Counted from the stretch's first letter, positions 52,202 through 62,412 are shown. The stretch: 64,000 nt of DNA from Candidatus Rubrivivax defluviihabitans (GCA_016709385.1 JADJMW010000002.1:1-64000), one strand, 5' to 3'. A program made the numbers and translations. The notes: generated by a model not told the origin, from the letters alone.

Positions 52202-53170
52202 TCACAGCCAGCCGGCCTTGCGAAAGCGCCAGTACATGACGCCGCAGACCGCGGCGATGACGCCCAGCGCCAGCGGGTAGCCCCAGGTCCAGCCCAGTTC
52301 GGGCATGTGCTGGAAGTTCATGCCCCAGACGCCCACGAAGGCGGTGGCCACGGCGAAGATGCCGGCCCAGGCCGCCAGCTGCTTGGTGGTCTCGCCTTCC
52401 TCGATCGTCACCATCGACAGGTTGACCTGGATCGCCGTGACGATGGTCTCGCGCAGCGCCTCCAGCGTGGCGTTGCTGCGCACCAGGTGGTCGTAGACGT
52501 CGCGGAAATAGTCCTGCGAGCGCTCGCACACCGGCGGCACGCGGCCGCCGAAAAGCTTGCCGGTGGCTTCCATCAGCGGCACCACGGCGTGGCGCACCAC
52601 GCCCAGCCGGCGCTTCAGCGCGTACAGGCGCTCGATATTCTGGCGCGCCGAGCCGGACTCGAAGATCTCTTCCTCGATCGCCTCGAGCTCGTCTTCCATC
52701 TCGTCGATGATGGGGAAATAGCGGTCCACCACGGCGTCCATCAGGGCATAGAAGACGAAGGAAGCACCGTGGCGCAGCAGGTGCGTCTCGCGCTCGGCAC
52801 GTTCGCGCACGCCCAGGAAACCCAGCGTCGAGCGGCTGCGCACCGAGAGCACGAAATTGGGACCGACGAAGACGCAGACCTCGCCCCGCAGAAACTCGTC
52901 GGTGGGCGAGAGTTCGATCATGTGCATGACCGCGAAGACGGTGTCGCCGTATTCCTCGATCTTGGGCCGCTGGTGGCCGTGGCGGGCGTCTTCCACCGCC
53001 AGTTCGTGCAGGCCGAACTCGCGCTGCATCTCCAGCAGCTCCTCGTCGCTGGCGTCCTTCAGCGCCACCCACACGAAGCAGTCCTTGTGCTTCAGGTAGT
53101 CGCTGATGGCCGCGACCTCGATGTCGGCGAGCTTCTTGCCTTGCTGGTAGGCGACGCAGTTGATCAGCAT
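52202..53170 (-). CDS. corA: CorA magnesium/cobalt transporter
   Basis: 322 residues: soluble N-terminal domain, long helices (VPLMEATGKLFGGRVPPVCERSQDYFRDVYDHLVRSNATLEALRET) and two C-terminal membrane helices with the WGMNFQHMPELGW (GMN selectivity filter) and a final basic end YWRFRKAGWL. ATG at 53170. Housekeeping; unrelated to the XrtA genes. Confidence 0.95.
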   Translation of the reverse strand: MLINCVAYQQGKKLADIEVAAISDYLKHKDCFVWVALKDASDEELLEMQREFGLHELAVEDARHGHQRPKIEEYGDTVFAVMHMIELSPTDEFLRGEVCVFVGPNFVLSVRSRSTLGFLGVRERAERETHLLRHGASFVFYALMDAVVDRYFPIIDEMEDELEAIEEEIFESGSARQNIERLYALKRRLGVVRHAVVPLMEATGKLFGGRVPPVCERSQDYFRDVYDHLVRSNATLEALRETIVTAIQVNLSMVTIEEGETTKQLAAWAGIFAVATAFVGVWGMNFQHMPELGWTWGYPLALGVIAAVCGVMYWRFRKAGWL

Positions 53171-53268
53171 GGCGGCGATCCGTGGGACGACAGGGGCATC
53201 TTCGCATGCGGCCAGCGCCTCGGACCATGTCGGTCGCGGGCGAAGGCTCGGCCGGTCACCGGTGCGGC

Positions 53269-54480
53269 TCAGACCGAACGCACGCGCACCTTGGCGCCAT
53301 CCTGCACTGCCGCCGGCGGATAGATCAGCACCTTGGCGCCAGGGGTCAGTCCGTGCTGGATCCAGGCTTCGCTGCCGTTGCGCGCCCCCAGCTGCACCGG
53401 CTGCAGTCTTGCGCGCCCGCCGTCGAGCACGAAGACCGCCGGGCCCGTTGCCCCGCCGCCGTCGGCCGGCAGCGGAAAGACCGCGCTCACCGGCACGCGC
53501 AGTACGCTGGCCTCGCTGCGCGTGACGATGCGCACGCCGACGCGGTAGCCGTCGCCCAGCGCCGCCCAGGCGGCGGCCGGGCTCGTGAGGTCGATGAGCA
53601 CGTTGACGCGCTGTTCCTCCACGCCCAGCGCCGAGATCTTGGTGAAGGCCGCCGGCTCGACCAGGCGCACGCGGCCCTGCAGTACGTCGGGGCCGCCCCA
53701 GCGTTCGATGCGCACGGCGCTGCCGGGCACGGCCAGCAGCGCGTCGGTGGTCAGCAGTTCGGCCACGATCTCCATGCGCGCGGTGTCGCCCAGTTCCAGC
53801 AGCGGCGTGCCGGTGGCGACCACGGTCTCGCTCTGGTGGTGCACCTTCAGCACACGCCCCGCCACGGGAGAGCGCAGTTCGAAGGCACCGCGGGCGCTGC
53901 TGCCGTCGCGTACGGCGCTCAGCGCGGCGCGCGCCTGCGCCAGCTCATGGCGTGCGATGCGTTCGCCCTCGGTCGCCACCTCCAGCGCCTTCTGCGCTGC
54001 CGCGGTGGCCAGGCGGTCGCCCTCGATCTTGCTCGGCGAGACGAAGCCCTGCTGCGCCAGCTGCTCGGTGCGGCGCTGCTCGGCACGCGCCTGCTCCAGC
54101 GCCACGCGCGCCGCGCCGATGCGCGTGCTTGCGAGCTGCACGCCGGCCTGCGCCGTGGCCACGCGCGCCTGCTGCTCGAGCAGGCTGCGTTCGTCCAGCA
54201 TGGGGCTGAAGGCCGGCAGCAGGGTGGCCAGCAGGTCGCCGGCCGCCACCGCGTCGCCCTCGCGCAGGCTCACGCGCTGCAGCCGCGCCGCCAGCGGCGC
54301 CGAGACCACGTAGCGGTCGGCCACGCGCGTGCGCGCGTCCTCGTCCACGGTGGTCTCGAAGGGGCCCATCGTGGCTTCGGCCACCTCCACCTCCACCGGC
54401 CGCGGCGCGAAGGCCCAGGCCAGCAGCGCCACCAGCGCCGCCACGGCCACGCCGCCGATGAGCATCGTCCTGCGGTTCAT
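53269..54480 (-). CDS. HlyD/RND-type periplasmic adaptor
   Basis: 403 residues: N-terminal helix (TMLIGGVAVAALVALLAWAFAP), barrel-sandwich hybrid halves (VVSAPLAARLQRVSLREGDAVAAGDLLATL and LRSPVAGRVLKVHHQSETVVATG) separated by a long coiled-coil hairpin, then beta-barrel domain. It links the ABC permease below to an outer-membrane factor. Ends of the three genes overlap or nearly touch: operon 56863-57573, 54485-56866, 53269-54480. Confidence 0.9.
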   Translation of the reverse strand: MNRRTMLIGGVAVAALVALLAWAFAPRPVEVEVAEATMGPFETTVDEDARTRVADRYVVSAPLAARLQRVSLREGDAVAAGDLLATLLPAFSPMLDERSLLEQQARVATAQAGVQLASTRIGAARVALEQARAEQRRTEQLAQQGFVSPSKIEGDRLATAAAQKALEVATEGERIARHELAQARAALSAVRDGSSARGAFELRSPVAGRVLKVHHQSETVVATGTPLLELGDTARMEIVAELLTTDALLAVPGSAVRIERWGGPDVLQGRVRLVEPAAFTKISALGVEEQRVNVLIDLTSPAAAWAALGDGYRVGVRIVTRSEASVLRVPVSAVFPLPADGGGATGPAVFVLDGGRARLQPVQLGARNGSEAWIQHGLTPGAKVLIYPPAAVQDGAKVRVRSV

Positions 54481-54484
54481 CCGT

Positions 54485-56866
54485 TCACTCCCGAGTCTTC
54501 AGCGCCGCCACCATGTCGAGCCGGTCGATGCGCCGCCGCACCACCAGCGCGCTGGCCACGCCGGCGGCCACGATGCAGATCGCGGCCCAGGCATAGGTGC
54601 GCGGCTGGATCACCACCGGAAAGAAGAACTGGTCGCTCTTGAGCAGCCCCACGATCAGGTGCACCAGGCCCCAGCCCAGCAGCATGCCCAGCGGCAGCGC
54701 CACGGCGATCGTGATCGCCAGTTCGCCCAGCAGCAGCGCCGACACCTCGGCGCGCGTGAAGCCCAGCACACGCAGGCTGGCCAGTTCCCAGCTGCGCTCG
54801 GCCAGCGCGATGCGCGCATTGTTGTAGACCACGCCCACGGCGATGACGGCGGCAAACAACGTGAGCACCGTGCTCATGATGCGGATATTGCGGGCGCTGA
54901 TCTCTTCCATGTTGCGCAGCATGCTCGCCTTGCTGAAGGCGCCGGCCACGCGCGGCATCTCGCGCGTGGCGGCCAGCAGCGCCGGTTCGCTGCCGTTGTC
55001 CAGCGCCAGCACGAAGCCGCTGGACAGGTCGCCCTCGCCCAGCGCGCGGTTCAGCGCCTCGCGGTTCATATAGGCGTTCAGGCCCATCATCTCGCGCACC
55101 GTGGCGTCCACCACCAGGCGCAGCGTGCGCGGCCGGCCCTCCAGCACCTCGGCCAGCACGGTGTCGCCCACGCGCAGCTCGAGCTTGTCGGCGAGGCGGT
55201 CGGTGAGCACGAGGCCGTCGCCCGCCGGCAGCGTTTCGCGGCCGTGCACGTCGATGATGCGGTAGAGCTCGGGCACGGTCGCATAGCCGCGGATCTGGCT
55301 GCGCTCGCGGCGGTGGCCGTTGACCAGCGTCACGGCCACGAAGCGGCTCGACTCGGCAGCCTTCACGCCGGGCAGCCCGAGCAGTTCGCCGCGCGCGCGG
55401 TCGGATACGGTCTCCAGCGTCCACACCGCCACGTCGTTGCGCATCACCAGGCGGAACTGGCTGTCGACGACGAATTCGATGGCGTCGCGGAAGAAGTTGC
55501 CCATGATGACGATGGCCACCGCCGCCGCCACGCCGGCCATCGACAGACCGGTGCGCAGCGGCCGCCGCTCCATGTTGCGCAGGATCATGCGCAGCGCCGT
55601 GCCGATGCGCTGCACGCCCAGGCGTTCCAGCAGCGTGCGCCGGTAGCGGCCGGGGGCCGGCGGTCGCATGGCCTCGGCCGGCGCCAGGCGCACCGTGGCG
55701 GCAATGGCATTCAGCGTGCCGAGCACCGCGGTGGCCAGCGACAGCACGGCGCCCACCAGCACCAGCCAGGGCGCGATGCGGTGCTCGAAACTCGGAAAGC
55801 GGAAGAACTCGGCGTACAGGCCCGTGAACATGGTGCCCAGCCAATGTCCCAGCGCGAGGCCGAGCGCGAAGCCCGCGGCCACGATCACCAGCACCATCTT
55901 CAGGTAATGCGCCGCAATGGCCGCATTCGGGTAGCCCAGCGCCTTGAGCGCCGCGATCTGCTCGCGCTGCGTGGCCACCAGGCGCGAGATCACCACGTTC
56001 AGCAGGAAGGCCGCCACGCCCAGGAAGATGGACGGCAGCACGGTGCCCATCACCTGCTGCTCCTTGATCTCGTTGTCGAGCATGGCGTGCGAGACCTGGT
56101 CCTCGCGACCATGCGCTTCGCGCCCGCCGTAGCGCGCCAGCCGGTCCTGCAGCGCAGCGATCACCGCGCGCTCGTCGGCGCCAGGGGCCAGCTTGACGGT
56201 CACCCGGTTGAACGCGCCCTGCATGTCGTAGGCGGCGGACAGCGCCTCGTCGTCGACCCAGAAGACACCGAAGCCGCGCTGGTCGGGCATGCCCCAGAGT
56301 CCGGCGAAGATGTACTCGGGCGACAGCGCCACGCCGGCCATCACCAGCGCGCGCCGCTTGCCGTTGATCAGCGCCGACAGCCGCGCGCCGGGCTGCAGGC
56401 CGTGCGCGATGGCGAAGCTTTCCGATACCCAGGCCGGCAGCGCGCCGTCGGACTGCACGCGCCCGGGCGACATCGAATCGTCGGCGGCACGCCCGCTGCG
56501 CAGCGTGATGCGGTTCATGCGCAGGCCTTGCCGCGCATCCACGCCGATGAGCTGGCCGATGATGGGGTCCGACAAGCCCTCGATCTCCACGCGCACGGCA
56601 AATTCGGTGGTGGTCTGCACGTCGGCCACGCCCGGCAAGGCGCGCAGGGTATCGACCAGCGCGTCGGGCGCGCGCTTGACGCTGGCAAAGACATCGGCGA
56701 AGCGGCCCTGGGCGTAGAAACGGTCGCGCGCCAGCGCCAGCGAGTCCACCGCCGACAGCGTGGTGAGAAAGCCGCCCACGCCGCTGGCCACCACCAGCGC
56801 GATGGTCAGCGCCTGGCTCCACATCAGGCGCAGGTCGCGCAGCAGCTTGCGGTCCAGGGCTTTCAC
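54485..56866 (-). CDS. FtsX/MacB-type ABC permease (two FtsX domains)
   Basis: About 793 residues with an N-terminal helix (LTIALVVASGVGGFLTTLSAVDSLALARDRF), a long periplasmic loop, FtsX helices (VLPSIFLGVAAFLLNVVISRLVATQREQIAALKALGYP), a second loop and C-terminal FtsX helices (TVLTLFAAVIAVGVVYNNARIALAERSWELASLRVLGFTRAEVSALL). Start GTG at 56866 overlaps the ATPase stop (GTGA). Mechanotransmission-type exporter; substrate unknown. Confidence 0.92.
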   Translation of the reverse strand: MKALDRKLLRDLRLMWSQALTIALVVASGVGGFLTTLSAVDSLALARDRFYAQGRFADVFASVKRAPDALVDTLRALPGVADVQTTTEFAVRVEIEGLSDPIIGQLIGVDARQGLRMNRITLRSGRAADDSMSPGRVQSDGALPAWVSESFAIAHGLQPGARLSALINGKRRALVMAGVALSPEYIFAGLWGMPDQRGFGVFWVDDEALSAAYDMQGAFNRVTVKLAPGADERAVIAALQDRLARYGGREAHGREDQVSHAMLDNEIKEQQVMGTVLPSIFLGVAAFLLNVVISRLVATQREQIAALKALGYPNAAIAAHYLKMVLVIVAAGFALGLALGHWLGTMFTGLYAEFFRFPSFEHRIAPWLVLVGAVLSLATAVLGTLNAIAATVRLAPAEAMRPPAPGRYRRTLLERLGVQRIGTALRMILRNMERRPLRTGLSMAGVAAAVAIVIMGNFFRDAIEFVVDSQFRLVMRNDVAVWTLETVSDRARGELLGLPGVKAAESSRFVAVTLVNGHRRERSQIRGYATVPELYRIIDVHGRETLPAGDGLVLTDRLADKLELRVGDTVLAEVLEGRPRTLRLVVDATVREMMGLNAYMNREALNRALGEGDLSSGFVLALDNGSEPALLAATREMPRVAGAFSKASMLRNMEEISARNIRIMSTVLTLFAAVIAVGVVYNNARIALAERSWELASLRVLGFTRAEVSALLLGELAITIAVALPLGMLLGWGLVHLIVGLLKSDQFFFPVVIQPRTYAWAAICIVAAGVASALVVRRRIDRLDMVAALKTRE

Positions 56867-57573
56867 CAGCTCAGCTCCGCGGGCGAGATCTTGTGCTCGT
56901 TGTGCTCCACACGCTGGATGCGCCCGTCGCCCAGGTGGATCACGCGGTCGGCCATGCCCGCGATGGCGGCGTTGTGCGTGATCACCACCGCCGTGGTGCC
57001 GAGCTCGCGGTTGATGCGCGCGATGACCTCCAGCACCAGCTTGCCGGTGGTGTAGTCCAGCGCGCCGGTGGGTTCGTCGCACAGCAGCACGTCGGGCTTC
57101 TTGACGATGGCGCGCGCGATCGCCACGCGCTGCTGCTCGCCGCCGGAAAGCTGCGCCGGGAAGTGGTCGCGCCGCGGCGTCAGGCCCACCAGCGCGAGGG
57201 CTTCGTCGATATCCATCGGCGCCTCGGCGATATCCGTGACCAGGGCCACGTTCTCGCGCACCGTCAGGCTGGGAATCAGGTTGTAGAACTGGAAGACGAA
57301 GCCCACGTGCTCGCGCCGGTAGCGCGTGAGCTCGGCGTCGCCGGCGCCGTCGAGCCGGTGCTCGGCAAAACTCACCTCGCCCGCGGTGGGCACGTCCAGC
57401 CCGCCCAGGATATTGAGCAGCGTGCTCTTGCCGCTGCCCGAAGGGCCCAGCAGCACGATGAATTCGCCGCGCCCGATCTCGAGCGTGACGCCGTGCAAGG
57501 CCACCACCTCGACCTCGCCGGTGCGGTAGGTCTTGCTCAGCTCGCGGGCACGGAAGACGATGTCGGCGGGCAT
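56863..57573 (-). CDS. ABC transporter ATPase (LolD/MacB type)
   Basis: 236 residues. Walker A GPSGSGKSTLLNIL, Q-loop FVFQFYNLIPSLTVREN, signature LSGGEQQRVAIARAI, Walker B VLLCDEPTGALDYTTG, H-loop VVITHNAAI. ATG at 57573 (MPADIVF). Drives the permease encoded downstream. Ends in a GTGA overlap with it. Confidence 0.95.
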   Translation of the reverse strand: MPADIVFRARELSKTYRTGEVEVVALHGVTLEIGRGEFIVLLGPSGSGKSTLLNILGGLDVPTAGEVSFAEHRLDGAGDAELTRYRREHVGFVFQFYNLIPSLTVRENVALVTDIAEAPMDIDEALALVGLTPRRDHFPAQLSGGEQQRVAIARAIVKKPDVLLCDEPTGALDYTTGKLVLEVIARINRELGTTAVVITHNAAIAGMADRVIHLGDGRIQRVEHNEHKISPAELSW

Positions 57574-57685
57574 GTGCGAGGGCAACCTCCTGCCCGACGA
57601 TTGTCGGCCGCACCCCGGCGCCGGCCGCTTGCGCCGGGTCAAGCGCCGGCGCGGCCAGCCCCGAGTCCAGCCACCCCGGGGCTCT

Positions 57686-58945
57686 TCAGGCCGGCCGCGG
57701 CACGCGCAGCAGCAGCCACAACGCCAGCACGCCCACCAGCGGCCCCAGCGCCAGCCAGGGCAGCAGCTCGGCCAGCGGCGCCCGCGCGGCCCAGCGCACG
57801 AAAAATTCGATGCTGGCGATGGAGATCGCAAAGCCCAGGCAGTTGGTGAAGGTGAGCACGCTGCCCACGGCGTGCGCCGGCGCGTTGCGCGCCGTCAGCG
57901 CCGAGAACTGCGGCGAATCCCCCGCCACCGTGATGCCCCACACCACCAGCCAGAGCACGAAGACCGCATCGCTCGCCCCCAGCGCCCACGGCGCCGCCAC
58001 GCAGCACAGCCCGCTGATGGCCAGCTGCGTGCCGGCCACGCGCGCGCTGCCCACGCGCTGCGCGATCCAGCCGCCCACGCCGCAGCCGAAAGCGCCGGCG
58101 CCGAGCACGAAAAACGCCGCCCATGAGATGGCCGCACCCTGCAATCGCGTGGCCAGGATCAGCGGCAGCAGCACCCACATCGTGTAGAGCTCGAACATGT
58201 GGCCGAAATAGCCCAGTACCGACGCGCGCACACGGCGCTCGGTCCACAGGCTGGCCAGGGCGCGCAGGTACGAAGACGGCGGCGCCGGGCGCGCCACCAG
58301 ACCGGCGCCGGGCATCACCGGCGCCACCGGTGCCGCGGGCACCAGGCCCGCCCCCGGCGGGTCGGGCAGGCTGCGGGCCAGCAACCACCCGCCCGCCGCG
58401 CACAGCAGCGCCACGCCCACCATCACCCCGCCCCAGGGCAGGCTGCCCATCGGCGCCGCGGCCAGCAGGCCGCGCAGCGCGTGCGGGCTGGCCGAACCGA
58501 GCACCAGCGCGCCCACCAGCCAGCCCAGCGCGCCGCCGAGGCCGCCGCGGTACCACTGCGCCGCGATCTTCATGCCCACCGGGTAGATGCCCGCCAGGCA
58601 GAAACCGGTGGCCGCGCGCAGCAGGTGCAGCGCCCCCAGGTGCGAGGAACAGGCCAGCGCGGCCAGCGTGCACAGCGCGGCGGCCAGTGCGCTGGCCAGG
58701 AAGACGCGGCGCGCGCTGAAGCGGTCGGCCACGCCGCCGAGCGCGAAGACCAGCGTGCCCAGGATGAAACCCGCCTGCACCGCCGAAGTGAGCGTGGCCA
58801 GCGCCGTGTCGGGCCAGCCGTAGGCCTGCTGCAGGTCGGGCATCACGGCGTTCACCGCGAACCAGGGCGAGGTGCCGGCGAACTGCGCCAGCACCAGCAG
58901 CGGCAGCACGTGCCGCGGGGCCTTGTCGGCGGTCATGGCGTGCAT
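57686..58945 (-). CDS. Major facilitator superfamily transporter
   Basis: About 420 residues with twelve likely helices; N-terminal LPLLVLAQFAGTSPWFAVNAVMPDL and the loop 2-3 motif GGVADRFSARRVFL (GxxxDRxxRR-like). Substrate unknown; likely an anion or organic-acid exporter class. Start at ATG 58945 or 58936. A large G-run lies just upstream, so the promoter region is uncertain. Confidence 0.85.
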   Translation of the reverse strand: MHAMTADKAPRHVLPLLVLAQFAGTSPWFAVNAVMPDLQQAYGWPDTALATLTSAVQAGFILGTLVFALGGVADRFSARRVFLASALAAALCTLAALACSSHLGALHLLRAATGFCLAGIYPVGMKIAAQWYRGGLGGALGWLVGALVLGSASPHALRGLLAAAPMGSLPWGGVMVGVALLCAAGGWLLARSLPDPPGAGLVPAAPVAPVMPGAGLVARPAPPSSYLRALASLWTERRVRASVLGYFGHMFELYTMWVLLPLILATRLQGAAISWAAFFVLGAGAFGCGVGGWIAQRVGSARVAGTQLAISGLCCVAAPWALGASDAVFVLWLVVWGITVAGDSPQFSALTARNAPAHAVGSVLTFTNCLGFAISIASIEFFVRWAARAPLAELLPWLALGPLVGVLALWLLLRVPRPA

Positions 58946-59040
58946 CGCGCGGCGGCGGCCGTGGCTCGCAGGCACGGGCTGGGGCGCCCGGCCGTCGCGG
59001 CCCGCCCGGCATCGAGCCCGATTGCGCACGGCTTCACGCG

Positions 59041-59102
<62 letters not shown>

Positions 59103-59120
59103 GCGGTCATGGCCGCAAGC

Positions 59121-60104
59121 TCATTCGATCTTGATGCCGCGGGCCTTGATGATGCCGCCCAGGACCTCGGTCTCGCGCGCCACGCGCTGGCGCAGGCCGT
59201 CGGAGCTGCTGCCCACGGCCTGCCAGCCCGAAGTGAGCAGGCGCTCGCGCGCTTCGCCGTTCACGGCCGCCGGCACCTCGCGCGCCAGCCGCTCCTGCGC
59301 CGCCGCGCTCAGGCTGGCCGGGCCCACCAGCGCCACCCAGACTTCCAGCGCGTCCATCTGCACGCCCAGTTCGGCCAGCGACGGCGTGTCCGGCGCCAGC
59401 GGGCTGCGCGGCCCGGTCAGTCCGATGGCCTTCATCTTGCCGGCCTTGACCTGCGGCAGCGCGATGCCCGGCGGCATCAGCGCCATCTGGACCTGGCCGC
59501 CGAGGATGGCGGTGATGACCGCCGGGTTGCCGTTGTAGGGCACGTGCACCGCGTCGAAATTGCCGGCGCGGCTCTTTACATATTCCATGCCCAGGTGGCC
59601 GACCGAGCCGATGCCCACCGAGCCATAGCTCCACTTGCCGGCCGAGGCGCGCGCCGCGGCGAAGAAGTCGGCGCCGGCGGGCAGCTCGGGCTGCGCCGCC
59701 AGCACCAGCGGCGCCGTGGCCAGCAGCGAGACGAAGGCAAAGTCCTTGGCCGGGTCGTAGGGCAGGTTGGCCTTGAGCAGCTTGGCCGAGGTCAGGTTGC
59801 CGTTGATGACGACACCCAGGGTGTGGTCGTCCCCGGCCTTGGCCACCTGGTCGGCGGCGATATCGCCGGACGCGCCGGGTTTGTTCTCCACCACCACCGG
59901 CTGGCCCAGCGACTTGGCCAGCACCTCGGCCAACGCACGGGCGGCCATGTCGGGCGTGGACCCGCCCGGGAAACCGACCATGATCTTCACCGGTTTGCTG
60001 GGCCAGGCGGGCTGAGCCAAGGCGCTGCTGCACCAGGCCGTGGCCGCCAGCGTGGCGGCCGCCACGAGCAGCTGGCGGCGGGAGGGGGTCTTGGGGTTGA
60101 ACAT
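59121..60104 (-). CDS. Bug/TctC-family tripartite tricarboxylate transporter receptor
   Basis: About 327 residues: signal peptide (RRQLLVAAATLAATAWCSSALA), then WPSKPVKIMVGFPGGSTPDMAARALAEVLAKSLGQPVVVENKPGASGDIAADQVAKA, the diagnostic Bug N-terminus, and VHVPYNGNPAVITAILGGQVQMAL. Periplasmic organic-acid receptor. ATG at 60104 follows an AGGAG. It has no tctAB partners next to it, as usual for orphan Bug genes of Burkholderiales. Confidence 0.92.
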   Translation of the reverse strand: MFNPKTPSRRQLLVAAATLAATAWCSSALAQPAWPSKPVKIMVGFPGGSTPDMAARALAEVLAKSLGQPVVVENKPGASGDIAADQVAKAGDDHTLGVVINGNLTSAKLLKANLPYDPAKDFAFVSLLATAPLVLAAQPELPAGADFFAAARASAGKWSYGSVGIGSVGHLGMEYVKSRAGNFDAVHVPYNGNPAVITAILGGQVQMALMPPGIALPQVKAGKMKAIGLTGPRSPLAPDTPSLAELGVQMDALEVWVALVGPASLSAAAQERLAREVPAAVNGEARERLLTSGWQAVGSSSDGLRQRVARETEVLGGIIKARGIKIE

Positions 60105-60213
60105 GGGGTCTCCTGGGTCGGTGGAAAGGAGCGTCGTCGCCGACGAACGGCGCGCAGTATCGCCCAAGGCCTCACGCCGGCGCCGGGTCGCGCCGCCCGG
60201 CTACGATGCACCG

Positions 60214-60834
60214 ATGCCGTGGCTCGACCTCCTGCTCGCCACCGCGGCGCTGGCCGCGGCGCTGGCCTTGAAGCCCTGGCGCGCGCTCGCCGGCGGCGTG
60301 CCGCCTTGGCCCGCACTGGCCTGGTGGGCACTCATGCCGGTGCTGTGGAGCGCCGACCGGCTCAGCGCCATACCGGTGCTGCAGCCGCTGGCCGGCAGCT
60401 GCCTGCTGATGCTGATGCTGGGCTGGCCGCTGGCGGTGCTGATGCTGGTGCCGGTGGCTGCCGTCACCTGGCTGCTGGGCGGGCTGGCGCCAGCGGAAGC
60501 GCTGGACCGCTTCGTCTGGCTGGGCGTGGTGCCGGTGACGCTGGCCATGCTCATCGGCGCGGCCTTGCGGCGCTGGCTGCCGAACCACTTGTTCATCTAC
60601 ATCCTGGGCCGCGGCTTCTTCGCCACCGCACTGGCGGTGGCCGCCGCCGGCGCCATGGCATCGCTGCTGCAGACGGCCCCGGTGGGCCTGAGCGGAGACG
60701 ACCTGCTGCTGGCGCGCTGGCTCTTCGCCTGGGGAGACGCCTTCATCACCGGCATGCTGGTGGCCATCTTCGTCGCCTTCCGCCCGCAGTGGCTGGCCAC
60801 CTACGCCGACCGCATCTACCTGCCGCGCGGCTGA
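60214..60834 (+). CDS. Integral membrane protein, ECF-permease-like
   Basis: 206 residues, about six helices (LLLATAALAAALAL, LLMLMLGWPLAVLMLVPVAAVTWLLG, VWLGVVPVTLAMLIGAAL, GRGFFATALAVAAAGAMASLL, FITGMLVAIFVAF) with RWLPNHLFIYILGRGFF in the middle. A similarity to energy-coupling-factor permease proteins is recalled, not proven. Faces the Bug gene (divergent) and is convergent with prpF. Confidence 0.65.
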   Translation: MPWLDLLLATAALAAALALKPWRALAGGVPPWPALAWWALMPVLWSADRLSAIPVLQPLAGSCLLMLMLGWPLAVLMLVPVAAVTWLLGGLAPAEALDRFVWLGVVPVTLAMLIGAALRRWLPNHLFIYILGRGFFATALAVAAAGAMASLLQTAPVGLSGDDLLLARWLFAWGDAFITGMLVAIFVAFRPQWLATYADRIYLPRG

Positions 60835-60835
60835 C

Positions 60836-62104
60836 TCAAGCGCCGCCCGGCGTCCCGCGCACCTCGGCCCACGGCACGAAGACGCTGCCCTGCATGAGCC
60901 GGCGGGCGCTGCGCGTCATCGACACCTTGTCGATGCGCCAGCGGCCGTCGTCGCCGCGGCTGGCCCGGGCCGCGACGCTCAAGCTGCCCGAAGGATGCCC
61001 GAAGCGCACCCGGCCGTCGGGCGGCGCTGCGGGCAGCAGGCGCTGCACCAGCGTGCCCGGGATGCTGGCGGCCGCGGCGATGGCGACGCCGCCGGTGCCG
61101 GTCATGGCGTGGTGCAGCCGGCCCATCGAGAGGATGCGCGCCACCAGGTCGATATCCGCGGCATTGACGCGCCGGCCGTCGGCGGCCCGGTAGTCCGCCG
61201 GCGGCGCCACGAAGCACAGCTTGGGTGTCGCGGGCCGGTCGCGTGTCGCCTCGCCGGCGCTCCCGGCCAGGCCCATGACGACGGCCGCCTGCGCACGCAG
61301 CGCCTCGAGCCGGTCGAGCAGGGCCGGGTTGGCGTTGACGTCATGCTGCATCTCCCGGCCCGTCAGTCCGATCGCCTGCGCATCGACGAAGACGGTGGGG
61401 TTGCCGGCGTTGATCAGCGTCGCCTCGACGCGGGCGCCGTCGGGCGCCGTCAGCACGTCGACGGCCCGCCCGGTGGGCAGCAGCGGCCCCGCCGCCCCGG
61501 CCTTGCCGCCGCCCGGGTCGAGGAATTCCAGTTCGATGGCCGCCGACGCGAAGGCCACGCCGTCGAGCATGAAGTCGCCCGCCTCGCACACGGCGCCGCC
61601 CTGCATCGGCACATGGGCGACGATCGTCTTGCCGATATTGGCCTGCCAGAGGCGCACCGTCGCCAGGCCGTCGCGCGGCGCCGGCACCAGACCCTGGGCG
61701 ATCGCGAACGGCCCCACGGCCGCGCTCAGGTTGCCGCAGTTGCCGCTCCAGTCGATGAGCGGCTGGCCGATCGCGACGGCGCCGAACAGGTAGTCCACGT
61801 CGTGGCCCGGCCGCGCACTGCGCGCCACCAGCACCACCTTGCTCGTGCTCGAGGTGCCGCCGCCCAGGCCGTCGATCTGCGCCCCGTACGGATCGGGGCT
61901 GCCGATCAGGCGCAGCAGCAGGCGGTCGCGCAGCGCCGGGTCGGCGCGCGCGGCGGGGGGCAGGCTGGACTGCAGCAGGAAGATGCCCTTGCTGGTGCCG
62001 CCGCGCATGACCGTGGCCGCCAGGCACAGCATGCCGTCCGCGCCGACCGTGCCGACGGAAGGCAGCTCAATGCTTGCCGAAGCGCTCGTCGTGTTGGCAT
62101 TCAT
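60836..62104 (-). CDS. PrpF-family isomerase (4-oxalomesaconate tautomerase-like)
   Basis: 422 residues, PrpF/DapF-like fold: LAATVMRGGTSKGIFLL, LLLRLIGSPDPYGAQIDGLGGGTSSTSKVV, DWSGNCGNLSAAVGPFAI (with the active-site Cys), LINAGNPTVFVDAQAIGL and FGHPSGSLSVAA. Such enzymes isomerise unsaturated tricarboxylates (aconitate or 4-oxalomesaconate). Beside Bug/tctCBA genes for tricarboxylate uptake. ATG at 62104. Confidence 0.88.
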   Translation of the reverse strand: MNANTTSASASIELPSVGTVGADGMLCLAATVMRGGTSKGIFLLQSSLPPAARADPALRDRLLLRLIGSPDPYGAQIDGLGGGTSSTSKVVLVARSARPGHDVDYLFGAVAIGQPLIDWSGNCGNLSAAVGPFAIAQGLVPAPRDGLATVRLWQANIGKTIVAHVPMQGGAVCEAGDFMLDGVAFASAAIELEFLDPGGGKAGAAGPLLPTGRAVDVLTAPDGARVEATLINAGNPTVFVDAQAIGLTGREMQHDVNANPALLDRLEALRAQAAVVMGLAGSAGEATRDRPATPKLCFVAPPADYRAADGRRVNAADIDLVARILSMGRLHHAMTGTGGVAIAAAASIPGTLVQRLLPAAPPDGRVRFGHPSGSLSVAARASRGDDGRWRIDKVSMTRSARRLMQGSVFVPWAEVRGTPGGA

Positions 62105-62412
62105 GGGTGGCGGGGATGACGTCACGAACCATTGTGTCGCCGGACCGGGTGCCAGGCAGGCCACGGAGCGGCCGCGCGCGACTGCGGTCTCCAGCATGGC
62201 GGCAGCGGCCTCTTCCAGGGGCCCGCATCATCACCCCTCGTTAACCCGATCAGGGTATGTCCGTAGCTCTCGGCGATGCAATTGAAAGCCGATCGAAAGC
62301 TTTTGCCGGCCGTCGGCGGCATCATTCCCGGCACGGGGCGGCGGACCGCTCGACAACGCGCGGCCTCGCCGCCGCCCGGACCATCATCCCACCACAGAAG
62401 GAGACCCGCACC
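62105..62412. promoter_or_regulatory. Divergent promoter region of prpF and tctC
   Basis: 308 bases between two divergent start codons; no gene fits. It includes a lower-GC patch around 62238-62300 (CCTCGTTAACCCGATCAGGG and nearby) which is where promoters would be expected. No operator can be named. The run AAGGAGACC at 62399-62407 is the tctC ribosome site. Confidence 0.45.
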